IMG/VR virus record: IMGVR_UViG_3300017725_000001 | Location: 60,178-124,177 of that record | Origin: a virus | Reading direction: 5' to 3' (one strand) | DNA length: 64,000 bases | Shown here: one piece after another, positions 52,359 through 60,300 of the stretch | Position numbering within the stretch: the first letter of the stretch is position 1 | Layout of the letters: each line of letters starts with the position of its first letter | Made by a program: the position numbers and the translations under genes | The notes under the pieces: model-generated | The model's input: the letters and a program-made list of their open reading frames with translations, nothing else | Databases searched by the model: none | What the model was told of the DNA's origin: nothing

Positions 52359-52571
52359 GAAGAAATCATTAAAATAGTTGAACGTTATAATAAAGATCAC
52401 GAAAAGACTGAGTCAAATTATATTGACATAGTGATTCGATCTGAAGGTTCTTTCAGTTATCAAGACATAATGACTATGCCCGTAAACAGTATAGCATTGT
52501 TAGTTGAAAGAATGAATAGTAGGATTGAAGAGTTGAACAAGCAATCTAAACAGGCTTCTGGTCGCCGGTAA
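52323..52571 (+). CDS. gp51: gp51-like protein, made as a -1 frameshift extension of gp26
   Basis: The -1 frame after the heptamer at 52323 gives about 82 residues: KFFRGLIASRQPEEIIKIVE, continuing with YNKDHEKTESNYIDI and MPVNSIALLVERMNSRIEEL. This resembles the small gp51 hub-assembly protein of marine T4-like phages. The only ATG in this frame before the conserved part (52293) has no ribosome binding site and adds a segment that looks unrelated. A gp26-gp51 fusion of about 352 residues by frameshift explains the arrangement, as with gpG/gpGT in lambda. It overlaps the convergent 52546 gene by 26 bases. Confidence 0.7.
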   Translation, partial: KFFRGLIASRQPEEIIKIVERYNKDHEKTESNYIDIVIRSEGSFSYQDIMTMPVNSIALLVERMNSRIEELNKQSKQASGRR

Positions 52572-53016
52572 TTAGTTTATAATACTCTGCAGGCCAATTC
52601 TCATAATAGTTAGTAGTTTTTAGATACTTACGTTTCTTAAGTATATCACCTCGTAATTGAACAAATACACAATCCGTAAAGTTTTTTGCAAAATGTCCAC
52701 TATCACGTGTACTTGTAAAAAGTAATAGTTCAGGATTGGCTTTCATATGATCTTCGCAAAATTTTTCTACAGGACCAATATCATCTATATCACCTAACCA
52801 GTCAATACCAATCTCAAATTTTTCTTGGTCAAATGTTTTTATTTCATCTAGAGAGTTACGTGCATCCAAGAACTGGATTTTCTTTTGCAATCTAGCCTTA
52901 CGTGCAAATGGACATATAGGTTGGGCGTCTAAGTCAGAACGAGGCTTTTCTATCGTATCTTCAGTCCATTGTAAGAATTTAGTAATAAAGTCGTCGAAGT
53001 TCATTATGTCTTTCAT
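52546..53016 (-). CDS. Hypothetical protein, 156 aa
   Basis: Unrecognised. Opens MKDIMNFDDFITKFLQWTED and contains PICPFARKARLQKKIQFLDA and LLLFTSTRDSGHFAKNFTDC followed by VFVQLRGDILKKRKYLK. Three cysteines are present but no clear metal motif. There are two possible starts (53016, 53004); neither has a strong Shine-Dalgarno. It has a late promoter at 53121 and a roughly 100-base leader holding two perfect hairpins with GTA loops, which may control translation. Confidence 0.65.
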   Translation of the reverse strand: MKDIMNFDDFITKFLQWTEDTIEKPRSDLDAQPICPFARKARLQKKIQFLDARNSLDEIKTFDQEKFEIGIDWLGDIDDIGPVEKFCEDHMKANPELLLFTSTRDSGHFAKNFTDCVFVQLRGDILKKRKYLKTTNYYENWPAEYYKLITGDQKPV

Positions 53017-53031
53017 TGCTTGTCAGGTAAT

Positions 53032-53073
53032 TGATGTCTACGACATCACCATCTTCGTTTGACTACGTCAAAC
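53032..53073 (-). promoter_or_regulatory. Two GTA-loop hairpins in the leader of the 156-aa gene
   Basis: Minus strand GTTTGAC-GTA-GTCAAAC (53057-53073) and TGATGTC-GTA-GACATCA (53032-53048), seven perfect base pairs each with the same three-base loop. They end about 16 bases before the start codon. Confidence 0.65.
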
Positions 53074-53120
53074 TCGATGTATTAGCTATCGCTGTCTAGA
53101 AAAGCAAAAATTTGTAATAG

Positions 53121-53127
53121 TATTTAT
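53121..53127 (-). promoter_or_regulatory. Late promoter motif for the 156-aa gene
   Basis: Minus strand AACATAAATACTATTACA. Confidence 0.68.
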
Positions 53128-53129
53128 GT

Positions 53130-53615
53130 TAGTAGAATACTTGCTACTTCACCAGATGTTTTATTCACACTTCGCCTTCCGCAGGCCAAGTGTAAATAAT
53201 GGTCTTCACCGAGAAGCACACACACAATAATATAGTAAACCTAGATTAGCACCTAGGAAGGGCGGTTACGCTGTACCCTTATTACATACTGCTTTACTAA
53301 CGCAGAAACATCCGTTGCTATATTATCAACTTCGGACTATCCTCAAGTTCCAAGTGTCAGGAGAGCTTGATCTTTTTGATTTGTCAAATCAGTGCATTGA
53401 CGTTTTTGGCAACACCAGTATCCGATCATGTGAAACATGACCTCAAGGTGAGTCGACGTACGCCGACCAAACGGAGCCTTGGTGCCTATATTAGTATTGA
53501 GTTGTGTGCCGGTAATTGTCTGACTTTAAGTCTGTTTTGCTTTTTTATTGGGATTGTTATTTGTAATTATATGATGTTTTAATTATTTGCTGTTTATGCA
53601 CTTAAAACCCCAATT
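53130..53615 (-). ncRNA. Large structured non-coding RNA of unknown class, up to about 490 nt
   Basis: No gene fits this interval, yet it is full of helices. A nine-base-pair helix (53227-53235 with 53318-53326) closes a multi-branch junction holding CCTAG/CTAGG, AAGGG/CCCTT and CTGC/GCAG hairpins placed back to back. Further helices: ACACTT-c-GCCT/AGGC-c-AAGTGT (53167-53193), TGATTT-GAC-AAATCA, TCATGT-TTC-ACATGA, CCAA/TTGG and GGCACC/GGTGTTGCC. A sigma-70 promoter (TTGACA-17-TATATT) starts transcription on the minus strand at about 53615. The 3' end is not certain. Size and complexity recall large phage RNAs such as GOLLD or ROOL; identity is not established. Confidence 0.7.
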
Positions 53616-53621
53616 TTCAAT

Positions 53622-53650
53622 AATATAACAAAGATTGATAACGTTGTCAA
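53622..53650 (-). promoter_or_regulatory. Sigma-70 promoter for the large structured RNA
   Basis: Minus strand TTGACA, exactly 17 bases, TATATT. The -35 overlaps the stop codon of the GIY-YIG gene. Confidence 0.82.
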
Positions 53651-54072
53651 CCTTTTTTCAGATGTTCTGTAAGAATTTTTGAACTTCCTACTCTAACATT
53701 AATGATTCCATTATAGTAATCGTCTGTTTCTAGTACCTTGCGATCAAACTGTTCTTTTGCTTCCATATAGCTTAATACGCCTCTACTAGGGCAATAATGC
53801 AATATTTCCTTGGTAAACTTATCTTCACCTAGCTTTAAAACATCAGCATTTAAATGATCTGAAGAACCCCAATAGTCTCTCCAATCACTTTCTTTTGTTC
53901 CACGTCTTTTGTTTTTTCTACCTTTAAGTGGTGGTTTAGTTGTTTTAAACTTTGCTAACTTCTTACCTATATACTTTTTATTATTTGTAGTATTTGTAAT
54001 TAGATATACAAATCCCTCAACGCCTGTTGGAATTTCTGTAACCACTTCACCTTTGTAAGTCCAGTCTATCAT
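53647..54072 (-). CDS. GIY-YIG nuclease-like protein
   Basis: A 141-residue protein with the GIY-YIG core: GFVYLITNTTNNKKYIGKKL (residues 20-39; FVY in place of GIY, YIG intact), a basic patch KGRKNKRRGTKESDWRDYWG with the catalytic Arg, and MEAKEQFDRKVL holding the metal-binding Glu. Such domains occur in Seg-type homing endonucleases and repair nucleases. Only the catalytic domain and no DNA-binding module is present, so it may be a repair or junction enzyme, or a stripped homing nuclease. It is coupled to gp46 by a one-base overlap at the end of the gp55 operon. Confidence 0.75.
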   Translation of the reverse strand: MIDWTYKGEVVTEIPTGVEGFVYLITNTTNNKKYIGKKLAKFKTTKPPLKGRKNKRRGTKESDWRDYWGSSDHLNADVLKLGEDKFTKEILHYCPSRGVLSYMEAKEQFDRKVLETDDYYNGIINVRVGSSKILTEHLKKG

Positions 54073-55859
54073 TATGCGTCAATTACTTCTATTTCAGTAT
54101 TGAATGTTGTAAACCCATTTTCTTTTACAACCTGTAGTACACTTCCTACTCTACCTACTAACTCATCTCTGTGAGAAATTAATATTACGTTCTTGCCTCT
54201 GTCTCTTTCCATCTTTTTAAGAATGCCTAATGCACTCTCTACTCCAATAGTATCCATACCACTATCAACAAGTTCGTCAATACACAATAAGTTAATAGGA
54301 TGATTCATACTTTCAAATACATCTCTAAAACTCCAGCTTAATCCAAGTATAAGTCTATTACGTTCACCTCTACTTAGATTATCAAAGTCTAAGTCTTGAC
54401 CTAGTTGCGTAATTGTAACTGTTAAGTCACTTTGAAATTGTACTTCATGTGGTAGTCCAAGTCTTGTAATATAATATTCAAGCCTTGTATTTAAGAACTG
54501 CAAGTTTTGTTCAATAATCTTTTTACGTATAAAACTATCTTTGTTTGTAAGTAGTTTCATTAAAAAATCTTGATGTTCTTTTAATTCTGTTAATCTATTT
54601 ACTTCTGCCCAATCTACTTCTTGTAATCCTGTAGCCTGTAAAGAATCAATTTGTTCTGCATATGGATTAGCTTCGTTTTCAGCATTTGTTAAATCATACT
54701 TTAGTTGATTTATTTTGTTTTGATGTTCATAGGCTTCATTTAATGTGTTGTACTCTGTTCTAGGAGCATCACCCAATTCACCAATTTCTTCTAATCCTAT
54801 TCTATAATCTTTTAATAAATTTTCATCTTCGTCTATGATCTCTTGACATTCGTTTACTGCTTCAGTTTTACTTGTAACAATTTTATCATGTTGTTCATCA
54901 TGTATTTCTTGACCATAAGCATAACACTTATGATCTTTTGCATGATCTAAATCTTGTTGTGCTTTGTCTCTACGTTTTGTTTCACGTTCAATGTGTGTTG
55001 TAAGTTTTGCAATTTCAGAATTTAATGTATCTATTTGATTTCTTTTTTCTGTAAACTTTGCAAATTCATCGTGTGCTTGTAATTCATTATCAATATTAAT
55101 ATGTTCCAACACTTGTATTTCTTGTTTAGACTCTGTTAAACGTTGATCACGTTTTAGTGTCCATTGTGTTTGTCTACGTTCTAAATCTTTGATACTGCTA
55201 TTAATTCTTTCGTTAGCATCTTCAATACCTTTTATTTTATAAGTTTCTTCTGTAATCTTATCTTTGGTATTTTTTGAAAGTTCTTTTAGTATATCAGCTT
55301 TTTCACTTAATTTTGTAATACCAAGTAGTTGTTCAATCATCTCACGTTGATCGTTAGCTCTCATACTTAAAAAAGGATCTGTGTATGTGTTAAGTGCAAC
55401 AATATGTTTAAACATAGTATGAGTCATACCTAATGTTTGTTCAATTACTGCTTGACTTTGTCTACCTTCGCCTTGCATTTCATCAGTGATGCCTTCAGTA
55501 GTATCGTGATTATTAATTAAATATCTAAATGTGTTCGGCTTACGACCTCTTTCAATTCTATATGCTAGTCCATCTTTTTCAAAGTCACAAGTAACCATCA
55601 TTGCTTTGTTATTAGTTTTATTAACTAGATTATCTTTTTTAATATTATAAAGTGCGTTTCCGTATAACGCATAACTTAATGCGTTAATAATAGTTGTTTT
55701 ACCTGTACCATTACGTGAACCATCTCCACCTAAATCAATGTTGTTACCCAACACAAGTGTAAGGCCGTGTTTATCAAAATGAACAGCCTGTGTGACATTA
55801 CCCACACTCATAAAGTTTTTTACGGTGATGTTTTTAATTTTTAACATATTATCGTTCAA
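54072..55859 (-). CDS. gp46: Recombination nuclease subunit gp46 (SbcC/Rad50-like)
   Basis: A 595-residue ATPase that with gp47 resects DNA ends for recombination-dependent replication. Walker A GDGSRNGTGKTT (residues 45-56), ABC signature LSRGERNRL (495-503), Walker B INLLCIDEL (522-530) and ISHRDE (570s) are complete, separated by a long coiled coil. The zinc hook in the middle is degenerate: KCYAYGQEIH near residue 312 has only one of the two cysteines of CxxC. Its start overlaps the gp47 end by 11 bases. It is longer than T4 gp46 (560). Confidence 0.95.
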   Translation of the reverse strand: MNDNMLKIKNITVKNFMSVGNVTQAVHFDKHGLTLVLGNNIDLGGDGSRNGTGKTTIINALSYALYGNALYNIKKDNLVNKTNNKAMMVTCDFEKDGLAYRIERGRKPNTFRYLINNHDTTEGITDEMQGEGRQSQAVIEQTLGMTHTMFKHIVALNTYTDPFLSMRANDQREMIEQLLGITKLSEKADILKELSKNTKDKITEETYKIKGIEDANERINSSIKDLERRQTQWTLKRDQRLTESKQEIQVLEHINIDNELQAHDEFAKFTEKRNQIDTLNSEIAKLTTHIERETKRRDKAQQDLDHAKDHKCYAYGQEIHDEQHDKIVTSKTEAVNECQEIIDEDENLLKDYRIGLEEIGELGDAPRTEYNTLNEAYEHQNKINQLKYDLTNAENEANPYAEQIDSLQATGLQEVDWAEVNRLTELKEHQDFLMKLLTNKDSFIRKKIIEQNLQFLNTRLEYYITRLGLPHEVQFQSDLTVTITQLGQDLDFDNLSRGERNRLILGLSWSFRDVFESMNHPINLLCIDELVDSGMDTIGVESALGILKKMERDRGKNVILISHRDELVGRVGSVLQVVKENGFTTFNTEIEVIDA

Positions 55860-56871
55860 GTCCTCTGTATATGTCTACTAATAATTCTTTTTTGATTGTA
55901 TCGCTTTGTACTGAATCTAATTGGTTTAAAACAATTTGGTCAACATTCTCTACTTGTATATCTACACCCTTGTTCCAATCATTAGTGTGTTCTTCTTTTT
56001 TACTTGGCATAAGAGCTATCTCTCTTAAATTATATTGTTTAGCAAATGTTTCTTTAATAAAGTTTGCTTCTTCATATGTAATACCAACGTCTAATGTTAC
56101 TCTACAGTATGTTTTATCTGATAGATACTTGTCTGGATCATCAATAAGTTTACTCAATGATAGTGTTCTATACTTTGGTGCATCTGGCCATTGTAAGTAT
56201 TCAATGTCACCATTCCAGTCCAATACCATTGCTCCTCTATCGTCATCCCAAGCATCTGCATAATTGTGTGGGAAACAGTTACCAGGATAGATTACATTCT
56301 TTTGTTGCTGTCTTTTATGAAAGTGTCCACTGAATACTAATTCAGGACCAGCTAAATCGTCTACAGATAATCCACCTGTGTCTGGCATTTCAACTAATGC
56401 ATTCATAAGGAACCTTGGTAGTTCAAAATGACCAAACATATATTTACATTTAATTTTTCTAAGATTCTTCCATTCGTCTTCGCATAACCACGGAATAAAT
56501 GCTACATCACCTTCAACTAAAGGTTTGTCATTAATCATAGTTATATTTTTATAATCTTCAATCATAGACAAACTATGAATTTCACGTTTCTCTCTGTAAT
56601 ACAAATCGTGATTACCAGTAATCATTATTACTTGTTCAAAATTTTCATTGAGTCTACGTAGGTTACTTGTTGTGTAATTTAACGTACTAACGTTAATACT
56701 TGCTCTGTTATGATGCCAGTCACCTAAGAAGAAACATTTTGTTATGCCTCGTTTCTTAGCTTCATCTATCATCCATACAATAAAATCTTCACAGTCTTGG
56801 TTGTGATGTCTACTGTTATTTTTCATACCGAAATGGATATCGGTAAATATCATTGCTTTATCAAAAAACAT
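55849..56871 (-). CDS. gp47: Recombination nuclease subunit gp47 (SbcD/Mre11-like)
   Basis: A 340-residue metallophosphoesterase. Metal-binding motifs in order: IFTDIHFG (Asp 11, His 13), FLGDWHHN (about 49-56), ITGNHDLYY (about 85-93), and FSGHFHKRQ (about 183-191). These match Mre11/SbcD nucleases. It partners gp46 in DNA end processing. Length equals T4 gp47 (339). It lies in the early gp55-47-46 operon. Confidence 0.95.
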   Translation of the reverse strand: MFFDKAMIFTDIHFGMKNNSRHHNQDCEDFIVWMIDEAKKRGITKCFFLGDWHHNRASINVSTLNYTTSNLRRLNENFEQVIMITGNHDLYYREKREIHSLSMIEDYKNITMINDKPLVEGDVAFIPWLCEDEWKNLRKIKCKYMFGHFELPRFLMNALVEMPDTGGLSVDDLAGPELVFSGHFHKRQQQKNVIYPGNCFPHNYADAWDDDRGAMVLDWNGDIEYLQWPDAPKYRTLSLSKLIDDPDKYLSDKTYCRVTLDVGITYEEANFIKETFAKQYNLREIALMPSKKEEHTNDWNKGVDIQVENVDQIVLNQLDSVQSDTIKKELLVDIYRGLER

Positions 56872-56879
56872 TCATTCTC

Positions 56880-57767
56880 CTAGGCAAAGGTTTTCTTAAC
56901 TAATGAATCAAACCAGTCACGTCTTATTATATACTCATGTTTATATTTGTCAAGTGATTCAGTGAGTTTACTGCATCTCTCAATTTCTAAAAATTTTAAT
57001 ATCTTATCAGCATCATTAAACCAATGTGGGTCACGTATGTATAATGCACCTGGGTTATTCCATAATGTGCTATGTGTTCTAATTCCATATTTGTTATCAA
57101 GTAATTTTTCAAATAATAATCTTTTTAAGTTGTCTGCAGGTTCAAGTGTTGGTTTTATATCTTTACCTTCAATTAAACTATTAACATCCCAATGCATATA
57201 ATTTAATTGCCACATATACAATAGATTACCTTTATCAAATTCATCATGCATCTTTTGATGGTATGTGTCATACCATACTTTTTTCCAATTATCTGTTACC
57301 TTGTCATTTACTAATTTGTGATCAGTCCACCATAGTTCACTATGCTCATCAATGGCGTCTTTGTCTAAATTTCCAAAGGCATGAGTAGTTACATAATGAA
57401 GAGCATCTTCGTAAGTATCTTGATCACATATAATAAGTTTATCACATTCTATTTTTTGATCTTGATGTTTTAAGTTACCAAAGAAATTACTCCACAATAA
57501 CATATCATAATCTTTTTCAAACTTACGCATTGGTGCAATAATGTCACCACGTATATTTTCCATAAGTCTATGACAGTCAGTATACTCTTCGTGTCTAATT
57601 CTGTCTAAAATCATACCACTACGATGACCAGCTTGACCAGTCCATTTATAAGTGTCTGGTAAAAACTCATATACTTGTGGACCAATGTTCTTAGTTGTAG
57701 AATTACATAACCACCAAGCTATGCTATCTTGGGTACCGTTATAACTACCGTATACTACTGTAATCAT
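56880..57767 (-). CDS. Hypothetical protein, 295 aa
   Basis: Opens MITVVYGSYNGTQDSIAWWL, then GPQVYEFLPDTYKWTGQAGH and RLMENIRGDIIAPMRKFEKD. Rich in Trp, Tyr, His and Asp, mostly helical, no membrane segment and no known catalytic motif. YGSYNGTQDS might be a nucleotide- or phosphate-binding turn, but that is weak. It lies between gp55 and gp47 with nine-base gaps, so it is an early gene of the replication and late-transcription operon. Its function is unknown to me. Confidence 0.7.
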   Translation of the reverse strand: MITVVYGSYNGTQDSIAWWLCNSTTKNIGPQVYEFLPDTYKWTGQAGHRSGMILDRIRHEEYTDCHRLMENIRGDIIAPMRKFEKDYDMLLWSNFFGNLKHQDQKIECDKLIICDQDTYEDALHYVTTHAFGNLDKDAIDEHSELWWTDHKLVNDKVTDNWKKVWYDTYHQKMHDEFDKGNLLYMWQLNYMHWDVNSLIEGKDIKPTLEPADNLKRLLFEKLLDNKYGIRTHSTLWNNPGALYIRDPHWFNDADKILKFLEIERCSKLTESLDKYKHEYIIRRDWFDSLVKKTFA

Positions 57768-57775
57768 TTAGTCTC

Positions 57776-58663
57776 CTATTTTGATAATGGACTTGGTATA
57801 ATTGGTTTGTTTTTTTCTTTTTCTCTTCGTTCTTGATCAGCTTCCCATTGTGCATTAAAAGTTCTAGTATGACTAGGGTTTAAGCCTTCTTCTTCTAATA
57901 AATCATCTCTAATATTTTGACTTCTTTTTTCTAAATTAAGAACTCTAGTAAAGCTATTATTAATTGCGGCTGTATAATATGCAAATGGATTATTACTTTT
58001 AAGTTCATTAAATTGTAATCCAATTTGTGCAAGTTGTAATAGTGCTTGTCCTCGCATCTCATCTACATATGTATAACCACGCCAGTTACCACGCATACTA
58101 TATCGTTCACATAACTTGATATACATACGAGCTAAATTGTCACTAGTCTTTCCATGGCCTACATTAAAGTGTCCATTATCTACTCCACCTTCCCAATGTG
58201 ATCTTCCTACTTCTTGCCATTTTTTATCATCATCCTTAGCATAATGCTTAAATGGTGGGAAGTTACATTTTGCGTGAAGGTCTGCTTCTGTTTTTGGTTT
58301 GTTTTTTCTATTTTCTAAAGGTACGTGTTCAAATGTCATTACTCTTACTACAACATCAGAATCTTTTATACTCTTAACATCAACTGCAAAGTCGGCTACT
58401 CTTGGTTTAGTTTTTTTACCAGTTAACCCTTGCTCCCATCTAATTACTTCAGCTTCGTGTGCTTGTTTTTGTAATCGTGTTGCTCTGTTTTGTTTTGCTT
58501 CTGCTAATACTGTTCGTTTTTTAAGATCTTTGATGTCTTCAACAATAATGTCAAAATGAGAGAACTCATCCGTTTTAGTCCAACAATAAGACATCTTACT
58601 TTTGTGGATCTCTCTTAACAAGTCCTTATTAGTCAAATAAAACTGTCTCTTAGGTCTGTTCAT
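57776..58663 (-). CDS. gp55: Late promoter sigma factor gp55
   Basis: A 295-residue protein. The C-terminal part resembles T4 gp55: NLARMYIKLCERYSMRGNWR, then TYVDEMRGQALLQLAQIGLQ and NNPFAYYTAAINNSFTRVLN. It corresponds to the sigma region that reads the -10-like TATAAATA element. T4 gp55 is only 185 residues; here about 110 extra residues lie between an N-terminal YLTNKDLLREIHKSK and the core. The many ATAAATA motifs in this window are its expected targets. It begins the early operon and has a near-perfect sigma-70 promoter. Confidence 0.85.
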   Translation of the reverse strand: MNRPKRQFYLTNKDLLREIHKSKMSYCWTKTDEFSHFDIIVEDIKDLKKRTVLAEAKQNRATRLQKQAHEAEVIRWEQGLTGKKTKPRVADFAVDVKSIKDSDVVVRVMTFEHVPLENRKNKPKTEADLHAKCNFPPFKHYAKDDDKKWQEVGRSHWEGGVDNGHFNVGHGKTSDNLARMYIKLCERYSMRGNWRGYTYVDEMRGQALLQLAQIGLQFNELKSNNPFAYYTAAINNSFTRVLNLEKRSQNIRDDLLEEEGLNPSHTRTFNAQWEADQERREKEKNKPIIPSPLSK

Positions 58664-58714
58664 TTAAATCTTTCCGGATATTAGAATTTCTTAATTCTAT
58701 CTTTTGATATGCTT

Positions 58715-58743
58715 ATTATAGTTGAATCCCTACCCAAAGTCAA
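58715..58743 (-). promoter_or_regulatory. Sigma-70 promoter for the gp55-gp47-gp46 operon
   Basis: Minus strand TTGACT, 17 bases, TATAAT. A small hairpin (AGAATT / AATTCT) lies in the leader before the gp55 ATG. Confidence 0.88.
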
Positions 58744-58759
58744 CCGGTTTTTTAATTTG

Positions 58760-58766
58760 ATAAATA
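58760..58766 (+). promoter_or_regulatory. Late promoter motif for the baseplate operon
   Basis: Plus strand TTGATAAATAGTAGTAA, 22-28 bases before the ATG at 58788; GGAGAG is the ribosome binding site. Confidence 0.75.
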
Positions 58767-58787
58767 GTAGTAACGGAGAGTCGTAAT

Positions 58788-59396
58788 ATGCTAATTAACG
58801 AAATATTAAAAGAAAGTGTTGACAATATAGCTGTTTTCTATGGTGGAAGGTTCCAACCTATGCACCAAGGACATCGTGATGTCTACAAACATCTAGTAAG
58901 TAAGTTTGGTGCCGATAACGTATTTATCGCTACTACTTTCAGTCAAAAAGCTCAAAAAGCCCATGCAGGCGGTAATTATGGAGAAGATCCTTTTACATTT
59001 GATGAAAAGTCTTCTATAATGAGTAAGATGTTTGGCATACCAGCAGACAAGATTGTTAAGACAAATCCATATAGACCAGACTTGTCAGCAGTAGGCAAAG
59101 ACCCTAGCAATACTGCTACTATTCTTGTATATGGACAAAAAGACGCGGCAAGGTTAGAAACTGGAAAAGGTTTCTTACACGACTTACCAAAAGATATGAA
59201 CGAATTAGTTCCTACTGCAAATGAACGAGGATATGTATATGTCGCTCCAATTATGCAAGGTGGAATGAGTGCAAGTGACTTTAGAAAAGTTATGGCAAGT
59301 GAAGTTGATAAACAAGAAAAAGTAAAAGCGTTCAATCAGTTCTTTGGAAAATTTGATGAGAACATATTTGCTTTTATTGAGGATAGACTAAAATAA
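58788..59396 (+). CDS. Nucleotidyltransferase, NMN-adenylyltransferase-like
   Basis: A 202-residue HxGH-family protein: FYGGRFQPMHQGHRDVYKHL (residues 17-36) contains the ATP-binding GRFxPxHxGH. A C-terminal GGMSASDFRKVM corresponds to the ISGTxxR-type motif (here SASDFR). The family includes NadM and cytidylyltransferases; NAD salvage is the likeliest role, since GRFQPxHxGH is common in NMN adenylyltransferases. Linked NUDIX and NadM-type genes occur in other T4-like phages, but here they lie far apart. First gene of the late baseplate operon. Confidence 0.75.
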   Translation: MLINEILKESVDNIAVFYGGRFQPMHQGHRDVYKHLVSKFGADNVFIATTFSQKAQKAHAGGNYGEDPFTFDEKSSIMSKMFGIPADKIVKTNPYRPDLSAVGKDPSNTATILVYGQKDAARLETGKGFLHDLPKDMNELVPTANERGYVYVAPIMQGGMSASDFRKVMASEVDKQEKVKAFNQFFGKFDENIFAFIEDRLK

Positions 59397-60016
59397 TGAC
59401 TGTTAAAAATAAAGTAAAATTAGTAATGAAACAAAAGGGTAAACCTTTTAGTATGAATTTTGGCATATTAAAACCATTAAACGAAATAGGTGGGGTTTTA
59501 TTTCCTTACACTCCTACTATTCAGTTTTCACATAATGCTAACTACGGAGCCTACGAAGTACAAGGATCTCAATACCAACAAAATTATTATATGAATACTG
59601 CTAACCCTACTATCAACGTTACTGCATTGTTTTCTTCAAACACTATAGAAGAAGCAAAATATACTGCGGCGGCAATACATTTTTTTAAATCTTGCACCAA
59701 AGGTGATTTTGGTGAACAACGATCAGAGACGGCTGGAACACCACCACCTATTTTAAAATTTAGTGCATATGGAATTGTTCATGCAAGTTATGTGCCAGTA
59801 ATAATGAGAAACTTTAACTACACACTAGTTGAAGACAGTGACTATGTTGATGTAGATATTGGAAATGATCAAAGTACTACAGTTCCAACATTATTATTAG
59901 CTTCAATAGATTTAGTTCCGCAACTTCCTCCAGCTAATATTAAAAAAGAATTTAATATTCAAACTTACTCAGGTGGACATCTTTTGAAAGGTGGAAATAA
60001 AGGAGGATTCATTTAA
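59396..60016 (+). CDS. gp48: Baseplate tail-tube cap gp48-like protein
   Basis: A 206-residue protein: PLNEIGGVLFPYTPTIQFSH then NYGAYEVQGSQYQQNYYMNT, and TNPTINVTALFSSNTIEEAK-type wording (ANPTINVTALFSSNTIEEAK). I associate this pattern with gp48 of marine T4-like phages. It is shorter than T4 gp48 (364). gp48 sits on the hub and, with gp54, starts the tail tube. Start and stop overlap neighbouring genes by one base each (TAATG), so the operon is translationally coupled. Confidence 0.65.
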   Translation: MTVKNKVKLVMKQKGKPFSMNFGILKPLNEIGGVLFPYTPTIQFSHNANYGAYEVQGSQYQQNYYMNTANPTINVTALFSSNTIEEAKYTAAAIHFFKSCTKGDFGEQRSETAGTPPPILKFSAYGIVHASYVPVIMRNFNYTLVEDSDYVDVDIGNDQSTTVPTLLLASIDLVPQLPPANIKKEFNIQTYSGGHLLKGGNKGGFI

Positions 60017-60300
60017 TGGCTACTTACTCATCAGATAGTTTATATAGAAATACAGAAGTAGTAGGTGAAAAATATTTAGATCATTTAAATATTGATTCTA
60101 TTGATATTGATAGCACTTCTACAAAAAGTATTAAACTAGAACTAAAACATCAAAATAAACCAGACTTGTTAGCACATGAATTATATGGCAATGCAAAGTT
60201 ATGGTGGGTGTTTTCGTTGTTTAATCAAGATAAACTAAAAGACCCTATTATAGATTTTAAAGAAGGTATCACAATAAAAGTTCCAGTAAGGTTCTCGTAA
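60016..60300 (+). CDS. gp53: Baseplate wedge gp53-like protein
   Basis: A 94-residue protein. The C-terminal half (HELYGNAKLWWVFSLFNQDK, then EGITIKVPVRF) is the LysM-like segment of gp53 wedge proteins in marine T4-like phages. gp53 joins wedges to each other in the baseplate. It is half the length of T4 gp53 (196), the missing part being C-terminal. Overlaps both neighbours by one base. Confidence 0.68.
   Translation: MATYSSDSLYRNTEVVGEKYLDHLNIDSIDIDSTSTKSIKLELKHQNKPDLLAHELYGNAKLWWVFSLFNQDKLKDPIIDFKEGITIKVPVRFS

Noticed and set aside
53521-53546. Plus-strand terminator-like hairpin (GACT-TTA-AGTC then TTTTGCTTTTTT)
   Set aside because: It would imply a plus-strand RNA, but the only good promoter is on the minus strand and the stem is four base pairs. 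Kept as an ambiguity, not called.
53367-53582. Plus-strand 71-residue open frame in the large RNA interval
   Set aside because: No Shine-Dalgarno or late motif upstream; overlaps conserved-looking helices.
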